Source: Bacteroidaceae bacterium
GTDB taxonomy: Bacteria > Bacteroidota > Bacteroidia > Bacteroidales > Bacteroidaceae
Length of the DNA: 60,392 nt
Direction of reading: 5' to 3'
NCBI GenBank assembly: GCA_024401055.1
Contig: JAKSLT010000003.1
Span: 1-60,392 of the forward strand
Below the pieces are notes generated by a model that searched no databases, was not told where the DNA came from, and saw only the letters and a list, made by a program, of their open reading frames with translations. The position numbers were made by a program, and so were the translations under genes. Position 1 is the first letter of the stretch, and every line of letters starts with the position of its first letter. Below, in pieces: positions 44,144 to 52,944 of the stretch.

Positions 44144-44341
44144 GGTGTATGGGAGTTTTTTTCGGGAGAAATTTCCCGGGAAACCGTTTCGGAGTGCAAA
44201 ATAAGGGTCAGGGTGTGCCGAAATCGGGCACTGGTTGGAAAAATTTTCAAAAAAATTCAGCCCCGTGGCGGCGGCTTTATGGAAAATCGCCATGTCGGAA
44301 TTTCGGAATTTCGAAAAATCGAGACGTCGGGGCAAAGAAAC

Positions 44342-44372
44342 AAAAAAAAGAAGCAAGACATCTTGCTTCTTT
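44342..44372 (-). terminator. Terminator of the tRNA gene
   Basis: Read leftwards, AAGAAGCAAGA pairs with TCTTGCTTCTT and a run of T follows. It begins 3 bases after the tRNA. Confidence 0.88.
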
Positions 44373-44374
44373 AG

Positions 44375-44447
44375 TACACTCTCAGGGGTTCGAACCCTGG
44401 ACCCACTGATTAAGAGTCAGTTGCTCTACCAACTGAGCTAAGAGTGC
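44375..44447 (-). tRNA. tRNA-Lys (anticodon CUU)
   Basis: A 73-base cloverleaf: acceptor GCACTCT/AGAGTGT (one G-U), D-arm AGCTCAGTTGGTAGAGC, anticodon loop CTCTTAA with anticodon CTT reading AAG, T-arm GGGTTCGAACCC, and discriminator A. The CCA end is not encoded. Confidence 0.96.
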
Positions 44448-44566
44448 ATGCTCGTGGCGGTTGTTCCCGTCGTTTGCGGGTGCTTCTTCGCGAAGCAATC
44501 TTGCGGAAGGTCAGCCGAGGAGGGCTGAAAGTCCGACCGGCTGGGCCGCTTTTTAGATTGCGGATG
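44448..44566. other. tRNA leader, no gene seen
   Basis: About 120 bases between the predicted tRNA promoter and the tRNA. It contains short GC-rich stems but no second tRNA or coding frame. The rest of the gap to 44745 holds only promoter elements. Confidence 0.5.
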
Positions 44567-44598
44567 CAAAAGTACGGAGAAATCGGGAAATGACCAAG
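44567..44598 (-). promoter_or_regulatory. Candidate promoter for tRNA-Lys
   Basis: TACTTTTG (complement of 44567-44574) fits the -7 box. CTTG, complement of 44595-44598, lies 20 bp upstream. Confidence 0.55.
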
Positions 44599-44745
44599 AC
44601 TTTTGGGAACTTTTTTTGAGAAAATGTTGAATTTTGCCTGCTACACGGGCCGAAATGTTAAGCCCTGTGGGCAAAACAGGCACAGAATTTCAGAAAACGG
44701 AGCGAAGAGGGCGGGATGGTAACTTGTGTTAAAATGTGTGGAGGA

Positions 44746-44777
44746 TTTGGCTGGCCGGGAATTTCTTCGTAACTTTG
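44746..44777 (+). promoter_or_regulatory. Promoter TTTG-N20-TAACTTTG for the GH84 operon
   Basis: TTTG at 44746-44749 and TAACTTTG at 44770-44777, spaced 20 bp: a complete match to the Bacteroidetes consensus. Start expected near 44783. Confidence 0.8.
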
Positions 44778-44845
44778 CACCCGCGAATTTATACACACAC
44801 CCGTGCGCATACATGTACGTGACATTATTATACAAGACAACGAAT

Positions 44846-47800
44846 ATGAAAAAAATTAGACTTTACCTCGCACTGGCCGGTTGCCTGCTGACAGGCAGCA
44901 CGGCTTCGGCACAGTACACCATCTATCCCGTGCCGCAACAGATGACGAACAAGGGCGGCAAGGCCACGCTGACGAAGGACGTGACCGTCGTGGCGGACGT
45001 CGCCATTGACGAAGCCACGAAAGCCCGTGCCCTGCAGGTGCTCTCCGACCACGGCCTGACGGGCCACTTCGCCAACGCCCCCGAGAGCGGCAAGAGCGTG
45101 ATGTACCTCAGAGTGGACAGCCGCGTGGCCGTGCCCAACAAATACGACGCCCACGACCTCACCCTCGAAGCCGGCAACGGCGGCGTGGCCGAGATTACCA
45201 TTCTGGGCCAGAGCACCGACGCCACCTTCTACGGCCTCGCCTCGCTGGAACAGATGCTGGAACAGGCCCCCGCCGAGGCAATGCCCACGACGCTCATCCA
45301 CGACTATGCCGACCAACGGCAGCGCGGCATCGTGGAGGGCTACTACGGCTACCCCTACAGCGTGGCCGTGAAGAAAGACCTGATGCGCTTCATGATGAGG
45401 ATGAAGATGAACACCTACCTCTACGGCGCCAAGAGCGACCCCTACCACTCCAGCAACTGGAAGGCCGCCTACCCCGCCTCCATCACCGCCGAACAGGAGA
45501 AGGGCGGCTGGCTGAGCCAGAACATGGTGAAGGAACTGGCCGAGGAGAGCCAGAAGACGAAGGTAAACTTCATCTGGGCCATTCACCCGGGCAACAACTT
45601 CGTGGGAAGCAGTACGGTGGTATCGGACATTATGTCCAAGTTTAAGATGATGCACAAGCTGGGCGTGAGACAGTTCGGCGTGTTCGTGGACGACGTGAGC
45701 ATCCCCTCGTCGGACGAAGACATGAAAACCAACGCCGACCGCCTGACACAGCTCCAGAAGACCATAGAGACGACCTTCAACAAGGCCGGCACCGCCGCTG
45801 CCGATACGGTACGCCCGCTGCACTTCGTGCCGCAAATCTACTGCCGCTCGTTTGCCGGCAGCCAGGACCAGTTTGAAAGATTCTTCAAGGCCCTGAGCGC
45901 CACGCCCGACTACATCACGGTATATACCACGGGCTACGGCGTGTGGAGCGTGCCCAACGTGAGCGACTACAACAACACGGCGCAGTACCTGGGCCGCGAG
46001 GTGGCCTGGTGGTGGAACTACCCCTGCAACGACAACGCCGACTCGCAGGTTTACCCCATGGACATGTACCAGAACTTTGCCGACATGCCCGCCGTGAGCG
46101 GCAGTGCCACGCTGCCCTCGTCAATGCAGAACCGAGGCTTCGGCATCGTGAGCAACCCGATGCAACAGGGCGAGGTGGCCAAGATACCCCTCTTCTCCGT
46201 AGCCGACTACGCCTGGCACTGCAGCGGCTTCAAGAATAAGGACTCGTGGGCAGCCGCCTTCCCCTTCATCATGAAGGACAGCGAGAAGGCCGAAGCGCTG
46301 AAGACACTGGCCCCCTACCTCACCAAAAACGACCCCGCGGGCGGCATTACCGGCGCACTGACGAAGGCCAGCGCCCTGAAGAAAATCACCCCGCTGCTGG
46401 AGGCTTGCGACAAGATTATGGCTCTGAAGGACAGCGAAGTGGAGAGCGACCGCCTGCTCTACAACGACCTGCGCCCGTGGCTGCTGAAACTGCACGCCAT
46501 GCTGGAGGCCGCACAGGGCCTATACACCGCCAAGGACATGGACAACACCGACGAGGCCGGTGCCCTCAATGAAGAGAAATGGCTGGCCTACACCGCCGAG
46601 ATAGAGCGCATAGAGAGCCTTGACGAGAGCGAGGACTACGAAGTGGCCACGCTGGAAGGCATGAACTACACCAACGTAGGACACCACCGCGTCAAGCCCG
46701 CCAACAAGGTGCTGGGCGCTGCCCTGGAGACGCTGAAGACAAGCGCCATGAAGGGCTTCCTGCCCACAAAGAACACGAAGGCCACCTTCCTGACCAACAC
46801 CGACTACACCGCCACGACCTCCGTCACCTCCGGTGCCTACAGCATCGCCCTGACGACGAAGAAATATGAGCCCCAGCAGTATGCCGGCCTGTCGCTGCCC
46901 GAGGCCCGCCTGGCCACCGTCAGCGTGCAGGACACCTTGCTGCAAGGCCGCGAACTGCGCTGCTCCGTCAACGGCAAGGACTGGCAGACGCTGGCCATCG
47001 GTGAGCAACCTGCGGAGCCTATGCGCCACTTCATCATCGTCAACACCTCCGCCGAGCCCACCTACTTCAAGCTTACGAAGAGCGTGCTGACCGTCACCAC
47101 CGTCGCCGACCCCACCATCTCCGACGTCAGCGTGCCCAGCGGCGACGACTACGGCGGCCATGAGGTGAAATACCTCACCGACGGCGACTACACCACATGG
47201 TTCACGAAGAACAAGAACCAGGTGACGGGCGATGCCTTCATGCTGACGCTCTCCAAGGAAGTGCCCATCAGCAAGGTGCGCGTGGCCATCGGCACCACCA
47301 ACGGCGACTACATGAACACCGGCCGCGTGGAAATCAGCACCGACGGCACGAAATGGACGAAGCTCATGATACTGGGCAAGAGCAAGACGTCTTTCACCAT
47401 CAACGACATGCAGACCCTCAGCGAGGAAAGCAAGGTGCTGGACTTCGACGGCAAGGGCCTCCCTGCCAAGTACATCCGTCTCTACAACCAGACGGCCAAC
47501 ACCAGCAAGTGGCTGCGCATCTACGAGATAGAGCCCTTCTTCGCCCTCACCGCTCCCGAAGCCGTGGATAACGCCGGACAGGCCCTCGTCAACGTCACCG
47601 ACGGCCTGGCCTACACCTACGACGAACTGGCCAAGGGCAAACAGGGCACCTTCCGCCTGCAACAGGTGGGCGAAGCCGAGAGCTTCACCATGCTCACTGC
47701 CGACGGCATAGAGGTGCACGCCATGAACGAGGCCGAAGGCTACTACCAGCCCATGAGCAAGGAAGTAGTGTTCGCCGCCCCGACGGACAAGGCCCTGCGC

Positions 47801-47989
47801 GTCTATGAAGCCTTCGTGAAGATGGCCGACAAGCCCCACGACATCACGGGCATCAGCGAGAAGAACCTTGACCTTAACCTTGACCTTAACCATGCAACAT
47901 ACGACATTCAGGGCCGCTGCATACAGCCCGGTGAAAACCTAAACAAGGGACTCTATATAGTAAACGGAAAGAAAATACTGAAAAAATGA
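44846..47989 (+). CDS. Secreted GH84 beta-N-acetylglucosaminidase
   Basis: The protein has 1047 residues from the ATG at 44846, chosen since a signal peptide follows (MKKIRLYLALAGCLLTGSTA) and the promoter lies 70 bases before it. Domain order: GH20b-like N-terminal domain (about 25-130); GH84 barrel (about 140-430) with RGIVEGYYGYPYS, KMNTYLYGAKSDPYH and the catalytic acid pair D282-D283 in GVFVDDVS; a helical region; an F5/8 type C (CBM32-like) domain (about 760-890, YLTDGDYTTWFT); and a C-terminal tail (HATYDIQGR...IVNGKKILKK). GH84 enzymes remove N-acetylglucosamine from glycans such as mucins. The linker before the tail is a six-base repeat shared with the Omp28-like gene. Overlaps the next gene by four bases (ATGA). 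Confidence 0.92.
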   Translation: MKKIRLYLALAGCLLTGSTASAQYTIYPVPQQMTNKGGKATLTKDVTVVADVAIDEATKARALQVLSDHGLTGHFANAPESGKSVMYLRVDSRVAVPNKYDAHDLTLEAGNGGVAEITILGQSTDATFYGLASLEQMLEQAPAEAMPTTLIHDYADQRQRGIVEGYYGYPYSVAVKKDLMRFMMRMKMNTYLYGAKSDPYHSSNWKAAYPASITAEQEKGGWLSQNMVKELAEESQKTKVNFIWAIHPGNNFVGSSTVVSDIMSKFKMMHKLGVRQFGVFVDDVSIPSSDEDMKTNADRLTQLQKTIETTFNKAGTAAADTVRPLHFVPQIYCRSFAGSQDQFERFFKALSATPDYITVYTTGYGVWSVPNVSDYNNTAQYLGREVAWWWNYPCNDNADSQVYPMDMYQNFADMPAVSGSATLPSSMQNRGFGIVSNPMQQGEVAKIPLFSVADYAWHCSGFKNKDSWAAAFPFIMKDSEKAEALKTLAPYLTKNDPAGGITGALTKASALKKITPLLEACDKIMALKDSEVESDRLLYNDLRPWLLKLHAMLEAAQGLYTAKDMDNTDEAGALNEEKWLAYTAEIERIESLDESEDYEVATLEGMNYTNVGHHRVKPANKVLGAALETLKTSAMKGFLPTKNTKATFLTNTDYTATTSVTSGAYSIALTTKKYEPQQYAGLSLPEARLATVSVQDTLLQGRELRCSVNGKDWQTLAIGEQPAEPMRHFIIVNTSAEPTYFKLTKSVLTVTTVADPTISDVSVPSGDDYGGHEVKYLTDGDYTTWFTKNKNQVTGDAFMLTLSKEVPISKVRVAIGTTNGDYMNTGRVEISTDGTKWTKLMILGKSKTSFTINDMQTLSEESKVLDFDGKGLPAKYIRLYNQTANTSKWLRIYEIEPFFALTAPEAVDNAGQALVNVTDGLAYTYDELAKGKQGTFRLQQVGEAESFTMLTADGIEVHAMNEAEGYYQPMSKEVVFAAPTDKALRVYEAFVKMADKPHDITGISEKNLDLNLDLNHATYDIQGRCIQPGENLNKGLYIVNGKKILKK
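47864..47891. repeat. AACCTT/GACCTT hexamer array in the GH84 gene
   Basis: Encodes Asn-Leu-Asp-Leu repeats before the C-terminal tail. Array and flanking codons match those at 21554-21581. Confidence 0.8.
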
Positions 47990-50900
47990 AAAAGATATTT
48001 CTTTTAGCCGCGCTCATCGTGACGAGCGCAGCTACGGCACTGGCCAATACGCCTGTCGATACCGTAAAGGTGGGAACGGCGAAGGAATTGATAGACGCCA
48101 TCAACGACGCCACCAAGCCCAACCCCTACATCAAGCTTACCGCCAACATTGATATGACGGCCCAGGCCACCATCACCAAGACCTTCACCGGCACCATCGA
48201 CGGCGAGACCTTTGGAGAGGAAGGAAAGGGATACTTCCGTATCTTCAAGGACAGAAAGAAGATTTCTCACTACGACCCGCTCTTCCAGAACTTGCAGGAC
48301 GCCACTCTTAAAAACCTCGTCATTACCGGTATGCGTGTGCAGAGCGAGAGCGAAGACAACCGCGCCGCACTCTGCTCCACGATGAGCGGTTGCACGCTGG
48401 AGAACATCAATGTGGCCGATGTCTCCGTCTTCGCCGACGACAACTGCGCCGGCACCCTCGCCGGCACCGCCACCAAATGTTCCTTCACCAATGTAGTGTG
48501 CCTCAACAGCGACGTGACGGTGGACGGCATGTATGCCGGCGGCCTCGTGGGCGTGTCCTCCAACTGCACATATATAAAATGTATGACAAACGAACAGGTA
48601 TCGGTGTTTGCCGACGGCAACCTCTTTGACAGCAACGCTTACAGCGGCGGCCTCGTAGGGAGCTCCACCAGCGACGACTTCGAGACCTGCTACAACTTCG
48701 CCCTCGTAGGCTCCAACGACGACCGCACAGGCGGCATCGCCGCTTTTAGCGTGAACAGCACTTTCGACCACTGCCTCAACGCCGGCATGGTGGTACACTG
48801 CACAGAAGAAGTGTTCCGCAGCAATGAGCAAGCCATCATGGACAATGTGGCCCAAATGATTCGCGAGTGCCGCATCACATGGGTAACGGGCTTCTTCCTG
48901 GCTATGGTGGTTGATTTTACCGAAATCGCCATACCTTTCTGGGCCACCATGACCTTCCCTCCCATAGCAGTGGCAGTGGCAGTGGCCACATTAGTTCTCG
49001 GTGCCACCCTTACCGCCGTGGGCTTGCTGCAAGGCTACGACGAACTCGGCGGCATCTGCGGCTCGGCTCAAGGCGGCAGTTTCTCTTGCTGCTCCAACTA
49101 CGGCACTTGTATGGCCCGCGACCAGAGTGTGGGCGGCATCTTGGGTCTGGCGAAGCCGAACAGCAAGGCTGAGGGCGTGCAGATAAACAACTGCCTCAAC
49201 CGCGGCCATGTGCAGGGTTCCATCCGCGTGGGCGGCATAGTGGGCGAATTATACAGTAGCAACCTTAAAAACTGCCTCAACGTGGGCACGGTGAAGGCCG
49301 ACTATCCCGACGAGAACGGTCCCATCTTCGGCTATCAGGAGAATGCCTCCTGGAACAACAACTACCTGAAGTCCGACCGCTACGACCCCATCAGCGGTGG
49401 CCGTATCAAGGTGACGGAAGAGCAGTTGAAAAGCGGCGAGGTGGCCTGGTGGCTCAACCAGGGCCAGAGCGGCGGCCCGTGGCGCCAGAACCTCACTGTC
49501 ACCGAGACCGACAGCATTGACGACTGCCCCGTGCTACTGGAAGACCACCACCTCGTAACATCGGAAGACCTGCAAGGCCGCTATGCCATCGGCACGGCCG
49601 AGGAACTCATCAGCTTCGCAAAGACCGTGAACGAGCGTTCCAACGCCAACCAGACCTTCACCGCCTATCTCTACAACGACATAAACCTCGACCCAGAGCA
49701 GAACTGGCAACCCATCGGCACGGAGAGCAAGCCCTTCTACGGCCTCTTCTTCGGCGGCGGCCATATGATTGACTATTTGAAGTGCAATGTGACACACCGC
49801 GACGCCGGCCTCTTCGGCACCCTCGGCTTACGCACGGAAATTCACGACGTAATACTTGGCTCGCACTCCTCCATTACCAGCACGCAGAACGCCGTGGGCG
49901 GCATTGCCGGCTGTGTACGTGTGCCCAACAAGAACATAGGACCCGTGCGCATCATCGGCTGCGGCAACCAGGCCGCAGTAACGGGCTCTTTCAACGTGGC
50001 CGGTATCCTTGGCGCCGTGTATTTCGACGAAGATATGGAGCTCGTGTTGAGCGACTGCTACAACGCCGGCGTGATTACCGCCACGAGCAAGGGTGAAAAG
50101 AATACGGGCACCGGCGAGAGCGCTGCCATCTGCGCCACCACCAAGAGCAATGCCCTCGTGACGCGCTGCTGGAACATCAATACTGTAACAAGCAGTACCA
50201 ATGGTCTGCAACCCTACCGTGACGGCCATTTCTTCGTGTACGGCACCGACAACCTCACCCTCTGTTACAACTGGGACGTCTTCGGCACCGACGAACGCGC
50301 ACAGGAAGGCGTGAACACCTTCACGTTAGACGAAATGGTCAACGGCACGCTCTGTTACAAGCTCAACGCCGAAGACAACGACGTCACGCACAGTCTGCCC
50401 TGGCAGCAAGACCTCGCAGCCGGCAAGGTCATGAACTTCTCCGGCGAAGGCCACGACGGCAAGGGCGTCTATTACACCCGTACCCTCTCCTCTACCACCG
50501 GCACCCTCGTGCTCCCCTACGACGTGGCCAGCAACGACAGCGTGCAGTACTACGTGATGACCGGCATCGACGACGGCGAGGAGAAAGTAACCTTCTCACC
50601 CGTTGACATATTGCCCGCCGGCACGCCTGCCCTCTTCGTCAACACGCAGAGCGGCACCCATGAGTTCCTCGGCTGCAGCGATACGTTCTCCATCGGCGCC
50701 ATGAACCCCACCACCATCGGCGACTGGACTATGCTGGGCACTTACGAAGAGAAGGTGTGGACCGACCCCGCCGAACTCGCCACGCTCTACTACGTCAGCA
50801 ACGGCCAGGTGAAGAACGCCACCAAGAAACTCACCGTGGGCGCCTATCGCGCTTACTTCACCGGCCCCGACGCCACCGCCGGCACGGGCACCAACGTCCT

Positions 50901-51069
50901 CAACATTATTTTCGGCCCCCGCACGGAAGGCATCACCCCGCTCTCCTCCACCGACGGCGAGAGCATCAGTATCTTCAACACCCAGGGCCAGCGCCTCACG
51001 GCTCCCCAGCGCGGCCTCAACGTCTTCCGCTCCGCCAGCGGCAAATCCATTAAAGTTCTTTTGAAATGA
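47986..51069 (+). CDS. GLUG-type beta-helix surface protein with internal hydrophobic segment
   Basis: The 1027-residue exported protein has a signal peptide (MKKIFLLAALIVTSAATALA). Repeats of the GLUG kind (YAGGLVGVSSNC, YSGGLVGSSTSDDFETCYN, VGGILGLA, VGGIVGELYSSN, VGGIAGCV) occupy about residues 90-300 and 350-760 and suggest a right-handed beta-helix. Between them, at about 298-345, lies a strongly hydrophobic stretch with two helix-like runs (FFLAMVVDFTEIAIPFW and IAVAVAVATLVLGATLTAVG), unexpected in such a fold. The end (ISIFNTQGQRL...SGKSIKVLLK) is a sorting-tail-like sequence. Start and stop overlap both neighbours by ATGA, so translation is coupled. Probably an adhesin accompanying the glycosidase. 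Confidence 0.78.
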   Translation: MKKIFLLAALIVTSAATALANTPVDTVKVGTAKELIDAINDATKPNPYIKLTANIDMTAQATITKTFTGTIDGETFGEEGKGYFRIFKDRKKISHYDPLFQNLQDATLKNLVITGMRVQSESEDNRAALCSTMSGCTLENINVADVSVFADDNCAGTLAGTATKCSFTNVVCLNSDVTVDGMYAGGLVGVSSNCTYIKCMTNEQVSVFADGNLFDSNAYSGGLVGSSTSDDFETCYNFALVGSNDDRTGGIAAFSVNSTFDHCLNAGMVVHCTEEVFRSNEQAIMDNVAQMIRECRITWVTGFFLAMVVDFTEIAIPFWATMTFPPIAVAVAVATLVLGATLTAVGLLQGYDELGGICGSAQGGSFSCCSNYGTCMARDQSVGGILGLAKPNSKAEGVQINNCLNRGHVQGSIRVGGIVGELYSSNLKNCLNVGTVKADYPDENGPIFGYQENASWNNNYLKSDRYDPISGGRIKVTEEQLKSGEVAWWLNQGQSGGPWRQNLTVTETDSIDDCPVLLEDHHLVTSEDLQGRYAIGTAEELISFAKTVNERSNANQTFTAYLYNDINLDPEQNWQPIGTESKPFYGLFFGGGHMIDYLKCNVTHRDAGLFGTLGLRTEIHDVILGSHSSITSTQNAVGGIAGCVRVPNKNIGPVRIIGCGNQAAVTGSFNVAGILGAVYFDEDMELVLSDCYNAGVITATSKGEKNTGTGESAAICATTKSNALVTRCWNINTVTSSTNGLQPYRDGHFFVYGTDNLTLCYNWDVFGTDERAQEGVNTFTLDEMVNGTLCYKLNAEDNDVTHSLPWQQDLAAGKVMNFSGEGHDGKGVYYTRTLSSTTGTLVLPYDVASNDSVQYYVMTGIDDGEEKVTFSPVDILPAGTPALFVNTQSGTHEFLGCSDTFSIGAMNPTTIGDWTMLGTYEEKVWTDPAELATLYYVSNGQVKNATKKLTVGAYRAYFTGPDATAGTGTNVLNIIFGPRTEGITPLSSTDGESISIFNTQGQRLTAPQRGLNVFRSASGKSIKVLLK

Positions 51070-51242
51070 AGCGCACCGACTACATATCCCCCGACACCGA
51101 CCTCCTGTGTCTGGCCCAGCGCGCCGCTCTTCTCTTGAACAGCGTATCCATTGACATCGACTACGGCGGCAGCGAGGAGGAAGGCGTGGCCGACACGCGC
51201 TCCCAAAACTTGTGGGCCGACGACTTTGATACGGACAACTAA
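51066..51242 (+). CDS. Small 58-residue protein
   Basis: The frame begins with an ATG overlapping the stop of the surface-protein gene (ATGA) and translates as MKRTDYISPDTDLLCLAQRA...DDFDTDN. The start KRTDYISP and the acidic end are typical of short Bacteroidetes proteins found behind large surface-protein genes, whose function is unknown. The coupling and codon use support real translation. No signal peptide or membrane helix is present. Confidence 0.65.
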   Translation: MKRTDYISPDTDLLCLAQRAALLLNSVSIDIDYGGSEEEGVADTRSQNLWADDFDTDN

Positions 51243-51245
51243 CTA

Positions 51246-51293
51246 TTAACTGTCAATTGTCAACTGTTAACTCTTAACTGTTAACTGTTAACT
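51246..51293. repeat. 7-bp TTAACTG array
   Basis: The pentamer ACTGT or a one-base variant recurs every 7 bases at 51249, 51256, 51263, 51270, 51277 and 51284. It fills the gap before the GH3-family gene. Confidence 0.8.
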
Positions 51294-51301
51294 TATAACC
51301 C

Positions 51302-52804
51302 ATGCTCACCCAACTCTCCCGTCCTTTCTTCCTCCACCGGCAGCGGCAGATAGCGCGCTACGCCGCTGAGGCGGAACAGATACAGCGCGAAGTGCTGGCC
51401 CGCCTCGTCCGTCAGGCCGCCGGCACCGTCTTCGGCCGCGACCACGGCTTCGCCGGCATACAGTCCTACGAGGATTTCGCTGCCCGCGTCCCCGTGGGTG
51501 ACTACGAGACACACAAGGAGCTAATCGACCGCATGCGCCACGGTGCCCCCGACATCCTCTGGCCTGGCCGCTGCCAGTGGTTTGCCAAGTCCTCCGGCAC
51601 CACCAACGACCGCTCGAAATATATCCCCGTGACACAGCAGGGCCTCCAGCGCCTCCACTACAAAGGCGGCACCGACGCCGTGGCCCTCTATCTCCAGAAC
51701 CGCCGCGACGCCCGTATCTTCGACGGGCGCTCCCTCATCCTCGGCGGATCCTTCGACGCCGTGCAGGACGCTCCCGAGTCCCACAGCGGCGACCTCAGCG
51801 CCGTGCTCATCCAAAATATCAACCCCGTGGTGAACATTATGCGCACGCCGTCGAAGGACATCGCCCTGCTCTCCGACTTTGAGGAGAAGCGCGAGCGCAT
51901 CGCCCGGGCCGCGCTCCGTCAGGACGTCCGCACGCTGAGCGGCGTGCCCTCGTGGATGATGGCCGTGGTGAAGCGCGTGATGGAACTCGGCGGCACCGAC
52001 AACCTCGCCGACATCTGGCCCAACCTGGAAGTGTTCTGGCACGGCGGCGTGGCCTTCACCCCCTACCGCGAACAGTACAAGGCTCTCGTCCGGTCGCCGC
52101 GCATGCAGTACATGGAGACCTACAACGCCTCCGAAGGCTTCTTCGGCCTGCAGTCCGACCCCGACGACCTTGCCCTCCTCCTCATGCTCGACTACGACTG
52201 CTTCTACGAGTTCATAGACATGGACGGCGGCGTGGAGCCCATCCCTCTCTGGCAGGTGGAGCCCGGCCGCAACTACGCCATGCTCATCACCACCTCCTGC
52301 GGCCTGTGGCGCTACCAGATAGGCGACACCGTGCGCTTCACACAGACGAAGCCCTACAAATTCTTCATCAGCGGCCGCACAAAATGCTTCATCAACGCTT
52401 TCGGTGAGGAGCTCATGGTGGACAATGCCGAGCAGGGCCTCCTCGAAGCCTGCCAGGCCACGGGCCTGCAGGTGAAGGACTACACGGCAGCTCCCGTCTT
52501 CATGAACGCCGAAGGCAAGTGCCGCCACCAGTGGCTCGTAGAATTTACGGACGGAGAAGTATCCGCCGAACAGACCGCCGACTTCGCCGTGCGGCTCGAC
52601 GATGCCCTCCGCCGTATCAACTCCGACTACGACGCCAAGCGCTATCACGACATCACGCTCCAGCATCTTGAGGTCATCGCCGCACCCTCCGGCACCTTCG
52701 ACGCCTGGCTCAAGGCCCACGGCAAGCTGGGCGGACAGCACAAAGTGCCGCGCCTGAGCAACGAACGGAAGATTATCGAAGACATTCTGGCCTCTATTTC
52801 TTAA
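51302..52804 (+). CDS. GH3 family (auxin-responsive-promoter type) acyl-adenylating protein
   Basis: The 500-residue protein is of the normal length for bacterial GH3 members of the adenylate-forming superfamily. It contains the ATP-binding phrase FAKSSGTTNDRSKYIPVT (about residues 97-114) and the later YNASEGFFGLQ and LWRYQIGDTVRFT segments. Plant GH3 enzymes join amino acids to acyl acids; the bacterial substrates are unknown. It heads a rightward group with a lipoprotein, a DUF3108 protein and an epimerase, which suggests envelope-related metabolism, but nothing specific can be claimed. Confidence 0.88.
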   Translation: MLTQLSRPFFLHRQRQIARYAAEAEQIQREVLARLVRQAAGTVFGRDHGFAGIQSYEDFAARVPVGDYETHKELIDRMRHGAPDILWPGRCQWFAKSSGTTNDRSKYIPVTQQGLQRLHYKGGTDAVALYLQNRRDARIFDGRSLILGGSFDAVQDAPESHSGDLSAVLIQNINPVVNIMRTPSKDIALLSDFEEKRERIARAALRQDVRTLSGVPSWMMAVVKRVMELGGTDNLADIWPNLEVFWHGGVAFTPYREQYKALVRSPRMQYMETYNASEGFFGLQSDPDDLALLLMLDYDCFYEFIDMDGGVEPIPLWQVEPGRNYAMLITTSCGLWRYQIGDTVRFTQTKPYKFFISGRTKCFINAFGEELMVDNAEQGLLEACQATGLQVKDYTAAPVFMNAEGKCRHQWLVEFTDGEVSAEQTADFAVRLDDALRRINSDYDAKRYHDITLQHLEVIAAPSGTFDAWLKAHGKLGGQHKVPRLSNERKIIEDILASIS

Positions 52805-52826
52805 AAGTCCCCTTTCAGTTTCATTT

Positions 52827-52903
52827 CGACAATTGTCAAAAGTATTTTCGACAGTTGTCAAAAGTATTTTCGACAATTGTCAAAACTAATTTCGACAACT
52901 GTC
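52827..52903. repeat. Four GACAATTGTC palindromes at exact 22-bp period
   Basis: CGACAATTGTC or a one-base variant starts at 52827, 52849, 52871 and 52893, separated by AAAAGTATTTT-like spacers. It lies between the GH3 gene and the lipoprotein gene. Confidence 0.9.
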
Positions 52904-52944
52904 AAAAACAAACGGAACCTTCTCCTCTTCACCTGACTGCATAC

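Noticed and set aside
44448-44566. Second tRNA beside tRNA-Lys
   Set aside because: No T-loop GGTTCGA or cloverleaf pairing could be found in this leader.
44726-44845. N-terminal extension of the GH84 protein
   Set aside because: It would include the promoter elements and put 40 residues before a good signal peptide.
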